Assembly (NCBI GenBank): GCA_903847655.1
Contig: CAINEG010000258.1
Span: 1 to 10,641 of the forward strand
Source: an uncultured Bacteroidota bacterium
GTDB taxonomy: Bacteria; Bacteroidota; Bacteroidia; Chitinophagales; Chitinophagaceae
Length of the DNA: 10,641 nt
Direction: 5' to 3'
Both the position numbers and the translations under genes were made by a program. Positions within the stretch are counted from its first letter, which is position 1; every line of letters begins with the position of its first letter. This document shows positions 6,298 through 10,641 of this stretch, one piece after another. The notes under the pieces are model-generated. The model ran no database searches. It saw only the letters and a list, made by a program, of their open reading frames with translations, and was not told the DNA's origin.

Positions 6298-7010
6298 TTT
6301 CTTTGTTTTAGTTGTTCTATTCTTGACGCAAAATAAACGGATTTTTCAGGAAAAATAAAACTTAATTTAGAATAGACGTCAATTGCCTTGCGTTTATTGC
6401 CTTGTTTGAGCCAAACTTCTGCCATGGCTTCGGTGATGACATCGGCTGTGGTATTGGCTTTTTCTGCTATGGCAGCAATCGCTTTTTCCTGTTCTTCACC
6501 TATTTCAGCAATTTGAGGGCTGCCATCCTTGTTTTTGAGCACTTTTAACCAGGCTGTAAAGCTCCTCAATTGTTTAGTAAACTTGTCCTGGGGTATTTTG
6601 GATAGGTCAATGGCAATGCCTTGGGCTTCAAAATAGTCCTTTTGGAGCGGGGTCAATTCTGCCTCAAAATTCAATTTCTCTTCGAGTACCGGTTCATTGA
6701 ATTGGGCCAATTGATCTGAGATCATACTGGATAATTTCTGTTCTATGGGGGCCGATAAAACATCTTCTTCCTGTGCTTGTAGCAAATAATGCAATTGTAA
6801 ATTACTCGGAAAATAAGCACTGGTTTTTTGTAATTGAGCAGCCTGCAGGGGCGAGGCCATCATTTCATATTTTTTGGTCAATAACAATTGAAGGCTTGGG
6901 CTATAGGGGTGTGCATTGACCCATTGCTCTAAATCGGCAGTTTCAATGGCCTCTAAGTTGGCATGTCCAGTCCACTGATTTAATATTGAATTAATTAAGC
7001 TAGTTGACAT
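6294..7010 (-). CDS. Conserved Bacteroidota protein with C-terminal TPR-like repeat
   Basis: This 238-residue soluble protein has no signal peptide or membrane segment. Most of it is predicted helical and rich in Gln, Glu, Leu and Ala. The last 49 residues (190-238) contain one TPR-like unit: AEVWLKQGNKRKAIDVYSKL followed by FPEKSVYFASRIEQLK. Homologues in this position, between lptE and secG, are familiar in Bacteroidota genomes, but I know of no assigned function. A scaffold role near the Sec or Lpt machinery is a guess from context only. Its ATG (7008-7010) is 3 bp after the lptE stop and its TGA overlaps the secG ATG. Both junctions point to one transcript. Confidence 0.85.
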   Translation of the reverse strand: MSTSLINSILNQWTGHANLEAIETADLEQWVNAHPYSPSLQLLLTKKYEMMASPLQAAQLQKTSAYFPSNLQLHYLLQAQEEDVLSAPIEQKLSSMISDQLAQFNEPVLEEKLNFEAELTPLQKDYFEAQGIAIDLSKIPQDKFTKQLRSFTAWLKVLKNKDGSPQIAEIGEEQEKAIAAIAEKANTTADVITEAMAEVWLKQGNKRKAIDVYSKLSFIFPEKSVYFASRIEQLKQRK

Positions 7011-7013
7011 GGA

Positions 7014-7535
7014 TTACCAGTTTGAAAAAATTTGATTAAAGATATCATCTGTAATATTTCTAAGTATGTCATCCATTAATTGACTTTCCGCTGCTTGCAA
7101 ACTTAAACTGGCAGAAAAATCAAAGTTTCTGGTTACATCAAATTCTTGTTCTTTATTTTCCAAAGTTTTTTTCAGTAAAACATGCACGGTTACTGTCAAT
7201 CGGTTGGTGCTGGCTTGCTGTGCACTTACACCCACGGTTTGTGAAGGATCGTAATTGGTGATGGTGGCAAAAATTTGATAATGTGCCTCATCGCTATTGG
7301 TGCGTGTTAGTTTGGTACCACTAATAATTTTTTGCTGCAACTTATCGGTGAGCATAGGCGCAAGTTGCGGGTTCACATACCTGGCTTTGTTTTCGATAAA
7401 ACCAATTTTAACCGTTTTGATATTTTCTGGAATCACCGCATCTCTAAAACTATAGATACCACAGCTGGTTGATAAAGCCCCCACCAATAAAGTAAATAAT
7501 AAAGATTTAAATAAATGCAGTTTCGTCATTTTCAT
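7014..7535 (-). CDS. lptE: LptE-like outer-membrane lipoprotein for LPS assembly
   Basis: LptE plugs the LptD barrel that inserts lipopolysaccharide into the outer leaflet of the outer membrane. With the ATG at 7533-7535 the protein has 173 residues. The lipoprotein signal peptide is MKMTKLHLFK plus a hydrophobic core, with a lipobox LSTSC and lipidated C25. GIYSFRDAVIPENIKTVKI then gives the family's typical N-terminal beta strand. The C-terminus DDIFNQIFSNW is typical of Bacteroidota LptE. A longer frame begins at a TTG (7560-7562) inside the end of the upstream gene and would place nine extra residues before the signal peptide. I reject that start; ATG at 7527-7529 is a second possibility. 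The gene lies 16 bp after the sigma-54 activator and 3 bp before the TPR-like gene. Confidence 0.9.
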   Translation of the reverse strand: MKMTKLHLFKSLLFTLLVGALSTSCGIYSFRDAVIPENIKTVKIGFIENKARYVNPQLAPMLTDKLQQKIISGTKLTRTNSDEAHYQIFATITNYDPSQTVGVSAQQASTNRLTVTVHVLLKKTLENKEQEFDVTRNFDFSASLSLQAAESQLMDDILRNITDDIFNQIFSNW

Positions 7536-7551
7536 TCTGATGGATATAAAA

Positions 7552-8811
7552 TTATTCTTCAATATCGTATTCTTTTATTTTTCTATACAAAGTTCTTTCA
7601 CTGATGCCTAAATCGTTAGAAGCATCCTTGCGACGACCACGATGTTTTTTCAGTGCCTTTAAAATTAGTTCTTTTTCCTTATCCATAATGTTTAAGGATT
7701 CCTCTACTTCATAATGACCATTTAACTCATTGTCAATGATAATAGGTTGGGGTGAACTAAGGTGTACGGTTGAATTCATTGGCGAGACATGGTGACCCGC
7801 ATTGCTGACAGGCATCAAATCCTCTTTTAATTCATTGATCAAAGATTCTTTATTGAAATTAGCATTATTAGATCCAGCAATGCTTGGGTTTTGTAATATT
7901 TCTAAAAACATTTTCTTTAATTCGTTCACGTCCTTTTTCATATCAAAGAAAAGCTTGTATAAGATTTCTCTTTCATTGGCAAATTCACCCACGGGGGTAT
8001 TGCCGGTAAGCATGGGTACATTGTTTACATTTTGAACGGGTAAGAAGCCCGCCAATACTTCGGCATTAATATGGTCTTCTTTGCTTAATACTGAAATTTG
8101 TTCCGCAATGTTTTTCAATTCTCGCACATTGCCCGGCCAAGGATATTGCGTTAATAAATTACGCGCTTCTTCATCTAAGAAAATAGGTTTGGTTTTGTAT
8201 TTTTCCGCAAAATCCACCACGAATTTTCTAAACAATAAAGGAATGTCTTCTTTGCGGTCTCTTAAAGAAGGCACACGAATAGGTACCGTATTCAAACGAT
8301 AGTATAAGTCCTCTCTAAACTTTCCTTTTTGGGTGAATTCTAATAATTCTCTATTGGTCGCAGCCACTACACGCACATCTGATTTTTGTACTTTGGAAGA
8401 GCCTACACGAATAAATTCCCCAGTTTCTAATACGCGCAATAACCTTGCTTGTGTACCTAATGGCAATTCCCCGATTTCATCCAAAAATATAGTGCCACCA
8501 CTAACGGTTTCAAAATAACCTTTTCTACTATCTACAGCTCCAGTAAAAGAACCTTTCTCATGGCCAAACAATTCAGAATCAATAGTGCCTTCTGGAATAG
8601 CGCCACAGTTGACTGCAATAAAGGGATTGTGTTTTCTTGCAGATAAACTATGAATGATCTGTGAAAAAACTTCTTTGCCCACACCGCTTTCTCCCACAAT
8701 AAGTACCGTTAAATCGGTGCCGGCAACTTGCTCTGCGGTATTCAATGCGTGATTAATGGCAGGGGTGTTGCCAATGATGCTGAATCTATTTTTTAATGCT
8801 TGTAAATCCAT
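7552..8811 (-). CDS. Sigma-54-dependent transcriptional activator lacking a sensor domain
   Basis: This 419-residue bacterial enhancer-binding protein remodels the RpoN holoenzyme by ATP hydrolysis. The AAA+ domain starts almost at the N-terminus: Walker A GESGVGKE (40-47), sigma-54 contact loop GSFTGA (87-92, a variant of GAFTGA that keeps the F and T), Walker B TIFLDEIGE (107-115), and the WPGNVREL motif (225-232). A linker of about 115 residues (260-378), rich in Asn, Ser and Pro and of no recognised fold, leads to a Fis-type helix-turn-helix (380-417; GISERTLYRKIKEY). There is no receiver, PAS or GAF domain, so activity is probably set by expression or by a partner protein. It lies between miaB (1-bp gap) and lptE (16-bp gap), an arrangement common in Bacteroidota. 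Targets may include the two -24/-12 elements in this window; that is inference. Confidence 0.93.
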   Translation of the reverse strand: MDLQALKNRFSIIGNTPAINHALNTAEQVAGTDLTVLIVGESGVGKEVFSQIIHSLSARKHNPFIAVNCGAIPEGTIDSELFGHEKGSFTGAVDSRKGYFETVSGGTIFLDEIGELPLGTQARLLRVLETGEFIRVGSSKVQKSDVRVVAATNRELLEFTQKGKFREDLYYRLNTVPIRVPSLRDRKEDIPLLFRKFVVDFAEKYKTKPIFLDEEARNLLTQYPWPGNVRELKNIAEQISVLSKEDHINAEVLAGFLPVQNVNNVPMLTGNTPVGEFANEREILYKLFFDMKKDVNELKKMFLEILQNPSIAGSNNANFNKESLINELKEDLMPVSNAGHHVSPMNSTVHLSSPQPIIIDNELNGHYEVEESLNIMDKEKELILKALKKHRGRRKDASNDLGISERTLYRKIKEYDIEE

Positions 8812-8812
8812 T

Positions 8813-10249
8813 TTAATTATTTTTTATGGCGCCGATTAAAGTGCCTTTCGTATAATGGGTAATCAGAATGTTCACATAATCTCCTTTTTTTAAAGGAGCA
8901 ATGATACCATTGCTGGCTTTAGGAAAAACAACTACTTTGTTTTGACTAGTTCGGCCCATCCATTCTGCGTCGCTTTTTTTACTATTACCCTCAATCAATA
9001 CTTCGTAGGATTTTCCTAATTCTTTTTTATTACTTTCATTAGATAAATGCCATTGCACATCTACTATTTCTTGTAATCTTCTTTTTTTTATCTCCAAAGG
9101 AACATCGTCTTCATATCTTTTTTCTGCAAGTGTGCCTGGGCGCTCGGAATAAAAATACATATAGGCATAATCATACTGTGCCAATTGCATGATGCTCATC
9201 GTGTCCTGATGATCTTCTTCAGTTTCGGTACAAAAACCTGCAATGATGTCTGCCGAAATACTACATTCAGGCATGAGTTCTTTGATGCGCGCCACTTTAG
9301 CTAAATACCATTCGCGGGTGTAAGTTCGGTTCATCAATTGTAAAACCCTAGTACTACCGCTTTGAACAGGCAAGTGTATGTATTTGCAAATATTATGGTA
9401 CTTCATCATGGTAAACAAAACCTCATCCGTAATGTCTTTGGGATGTGAAGTGCTAAATCGAACCCTTAGTATTGGACTAATCAAGGCAACGCTTTCAAGG
9501 AGCTGCGCAAATGTAACCTGGGTATTGGTTTCAGGGTTTGTCCAATAATAACTATCTACATTTTGTCCAAGCAGGGTCACTTCTTTATATCCTTTATCAA
9601 ATAAATCTCTACATTCTGCTACAATCGAAAAAGCATCCCTGCTTCTTTCACGACCTCTTGTAAACGGAACTACACAAAAGCTACACATATTATTACAACC
9701 GCGCATAATGGAAACAAAACCACTAATGCCATTACTGTCTAATCGAACAGGCGAAATATCCGAGTAGGTTTCTTCTCTACTTAATAAAACATTCACTGCT
9801 TTTTGCCCAGTACCTGCTTCTACTATTAAATCGGGTAGGGTGCGGTAAGCATCTGGTCCAACAACTAAATCCACCAATTTTTCTTCTTCTAATAATTTTG
9901 ATTTTAATCTTTCTGCCATACAGCCTAAAACACCCACCAACATTCCTGGCTTTTGTTCTTTGTATTTTCTAAACTCCGTGAGTCTTTTGCGAACGGTGAG
10001 TTCAGCCTTTTCTCTAATTGAGCAGGTATTAATAAGTATTAAATCAGCTTGTTCTATATTTCTGGTGCTGCCATAGCCATCCTTTTCTAAAATAGAAGCC
10101 ACTACTTCACTATCTGCAAAGTTCATGGCACAGCCATAACTTTCGATCATGAAGAATTTGGAAAAAGGGGCTTTGCTTTGCGAAGATACATAGGCTTCCC
10201 CCTGTCTAATTTCATCATGCTCCTTGGTGGCCTTTGTAATTAATTCCAT
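8813..10249 (-). CDS. miaB: tRNA-2-methylthio-N6-dimethylallyladenosine synthase MiaB
   Basis: This 478-residue radical-SAM enzyme adds a methylthio group to i6A37 of tRNAs that read UNN codons, which aids reading-frame maintenance. The N-terminal UPF0004 domain holds the auxiliary 4Fe-4S cysteines C40 (ESYGCAMN), C76 (NTCSIRE) and C110 (GCMAER). The radical-SAM cluster is C185-x3-C189-x2-C192 ([10 protein letters not shown]), followed by [16 protein letters not shown] domain closes the protein (about 411-476). GQNVDSY (228-234), LPVQSGS (293-299) and [14 protein letters not shown] (333-346) are further family motifs. A leader of about 30 residues precedes the UPF0004 domain, slightly longer than in E. 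coli MiaB. It is the first gene of the operon, 1 bp from the sigma-54 activator, with a good promoter 20 bp upstream. RimO and MtaB are excluded by the motif set. Confidence 0.96.
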   Translation of the reverse strand: MELITKATKEHDEIRQGEAYVSSQSKAPFSKFFMIESYGCAMNFADSEVVASILEKDGYGSTRNIEQADLILINTCSIREKAELTVRKRLTEFRKYKEQKPGMLVGVLGCMAERLKSKLLEEEKLVDLVVGPDAYRTLPDLIVEAGTGQKAVNVLLSREETYSDISPVRLDSNGISGFVSIMRGCNNMCSFCVVPFTRGRERSRDAFSIVAECRDLFDKGYKEVTLLGQNVDSYYWTNPETNTQVTFAQLLESVALISPILRVRFSTSHPKDITDEVLFTMMKYHNICKYIHLPVQSGSTRVLQLMNRTYTREWYLAKVARIKELMPECSISADIIAGFCTETEEDHQDTMSIMQLAQYDYAYMYFYSERPGTLAEKRYEDDVPLEIKKRRLQEIVDVQWHLSNESNKKELGKSYEVLIEGNSKKSDAEWMGRTSQNKVVVFPKASNGIIAPLKKGDYVNILITHYTKGTLIGAIKNN

Positions 10250-10268
10250 TCCGTCTGGTTTTGAAACG

Positions 10269-10299
10269 CAAATTTAGTTAAAAAAATAGAATGTGTCAA
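10269..10299 (-). promoter_or_regulatory. Housekeeping promoter of the miaB-lptE-secG operon
   Basis: On the - strand a -33 TTG (complement of 10297-10299, within TTGACA) is followed by a 20-nt spacer and a perfect -7 TAAATTTG (complement of 10269-10276). This matches the known Bacteroidota consensus TTG/TTTG-N17-23-TAnnTTTG. The start would lie near 10263, giving a short leader of about 13 nt. It is the best primary-sigma promoter in the window. Confidence 0.75.
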
Positions 10300-10351
10300 C
10301 TTGTCAGCCAATTCTTCTAATTATTTGATAATGAAACCCTTATTAAGGAAA

Positions 10352-10367
10352 TGGGGAAACAGTTGCT
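10352..10367 (+). promoter_or_regulatory. Candidate sigma-54 (-24/-12) promoter of the DUF3078 gene
   Basis: TGG (10352-10354), nine bases, then TTGCT (10363-10367) reproduces both conserved blocks of the sigma-54 consensus, with GG and GC 10 bases apart. The inner CACG positions are not conserved (GGAA instead). A start near 10378 would give a leader of about 59 nt. The distance from the GC to the ATG (71 nt) is nearly the same as for the element before the oxoamine synthase gene (70 nt). Confidence 0.5.
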
Positions 10368-10390
10368 AATTATTTATATATAATTAACAA
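10363..10390. repeat. 28-bp near-perfect inverted repeat, candidate operator
   Basis: The arms TTGCTAATTAT (10363-10373) and ATAATTAACAA (10380-10390) are inverted copies with one mismatch in 11, separated by TTATAT. The repeat sits in the miaB/DUF3078 divergent gap. It overlaps the -12 block of the putative sigma-54 element and ends 23 bp before the TATATTTG -7 element. Its position suits a regulator binding site; the high AT content means a chance origin is possible. Confidence 0.55.
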
Positions 10391-10413
10391 TCAATGATTT
10401 AGTGATCCCTGCT

Positions 10414-10421
10414 TATATTTG
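10414..10421 (+). promoter_or_regulatory. Candidate housekeeping -7 element (TATATTTG) of the DUF3078 gene
   Basis: TATATTTG matches the Bacteroidota -7 consensus TAnnTTTG perfectly. It lies 15 bp before the ATG, so the leader would be only about 10 nt. No -33 TTTG or TTG is found at the right distance; that region is the end of the 28-bp inverted repeat. Confidence 0.45.
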
Positions 10422-10436
10422 AGTAAAATAAGGTTC

Positions 10437-10641
10437 ATGCTCAAAGGGTTTCCCATTTTACTATTTCTTTGTCTTTTTCATTGGGCAAAAGCTCAAAATA
10501 TAGCGGTGACTAAATTAAGGTCCGAAACTTCTCGAAATATTACCAGAGTTTCCGATACAGGCTATTTTAATTGGAAGCAAGGGGGCATGTATAATTTTAA
10601 TTTATCACAAAGTTCATTGAGCAATTGGGCCGCAGGAGGGG
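10437..10641 (+). CDS. DUF3078-family exported protein, N-terminal part (cut by window end)
   Basis: An ATG at 10437-10439 opens a frame that stays open for 68 codons to the window edge. A Sec signal peptide is clear: MLKGFPILLFLCLFHWAKAQ, with cleavage after AKA at about residue 19. The mature start is followed by YFNWKQGGMYNFNLSQSSLSNWAAGG. The W-x2-GG, LSQSSLSNWAAGG pattern is what I know from DUF3078, a Bacteroidota-specific family of exported, probably outer-membrane beta-rich proteins of unknown function. AAGG lies 6 bases before the ATG as a weak ribosome-binding sequence. The gene is divergent from miaB across a 187-bp gap that holds the promoters and the inverted repeat. Confidence 0.8.
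   Translation, partial: MLKGFPILLFLCLFHWAKAQNIAVTKLRSETSRNITRVSDTGYFNWKQGGMYNFNLSQSSLSNWAAGG

Noticed and set aside
7536..7562. Extended N-terminus of LptE starting at TTG 7560-7562
   Set aside because: It would overlap the preceding gene and put nine residues before a signal peptide that is complete from the ATG at 7533-7535.
1..10641. Mobile elements, CRISPR arrays, defence systems, tRNA or rRNA
   Set aside because: No direct-repeat arrays, transposase motifs, terminal repeats or structural RNA signatures were seen. All sizeable frames are accounted for by core genes.

Overview
The window is AT-rich chromosomal DNA from a member of the Bacteroidota, probably of the Chitinophagaceae/Sphingobacteriia type. 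The lineage is an inference from a PafA-type phosphatase, an LptE lipoprotein ending in an IFSNW-like tail, a DUF3078-like protein, TAnnTTTG-type -7 promoter elements and the near absence of Shine-Dalgarno sequences. Almost everything is core housekeeping or envelope biology. I see no insertion sequence, prophage, CRISPR array, tRNA or rRNA.

Layout. The left edge (1-348, +) is the 3' end of a eukaryotic-like NADP-isocitrate dehydrogenase gene, closed by a bidirectional terminator. It converges on a 73-residue exported Cys/His-rich protein (422-643, -). Next is a full-length PafA-type alkaline phosphatase (767-2422, -). An alpha-oxoamine synthase related to serine palmitoyltransferase (2542-3798, +) is divergent from it. 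That gene runs stop-to-stop, with no spacer, into a MltG-YihY pair (5812 to 3799, -).

From 10249 down to 5950 (-) lies a compact five-gene operon: miaB, a sigma-54 activator with no sensor domain, lptE, a small TPR-like protein and secG. Its genes overlap or lie 1-16 bp apart. It starts at a good Bacteroidota promoter (-33 TTG, 20-nt spacer, TAAATTTG) and ends at a strong hairpin terminator after secG. The right edge carries the divergent 5' end of a DUF3078-family gene (10437 onward, +), which the window cuts off.

The most interesting non-coding signal is a pair of -24/-12 (sigma-54) promoter-like elements. They are the only two I found when reading the intergenic regions. One precedes the serine-palmitoyltransferase-like gene (gGGCAt-N5-TTGCA) and one precedes the DUF3078 gene (TGG-N9-TTGCT). 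Both lie 70-71 nt before the ATG and both overlap an inverted repeat. The window also encodes a sigma-54 activator inside an envelope operon (lptE, secG). This suggests a testable local sigma-54 circuit linking outer-membrane and lipid functions. The circuit is inference; the sequence elements are visible directly.
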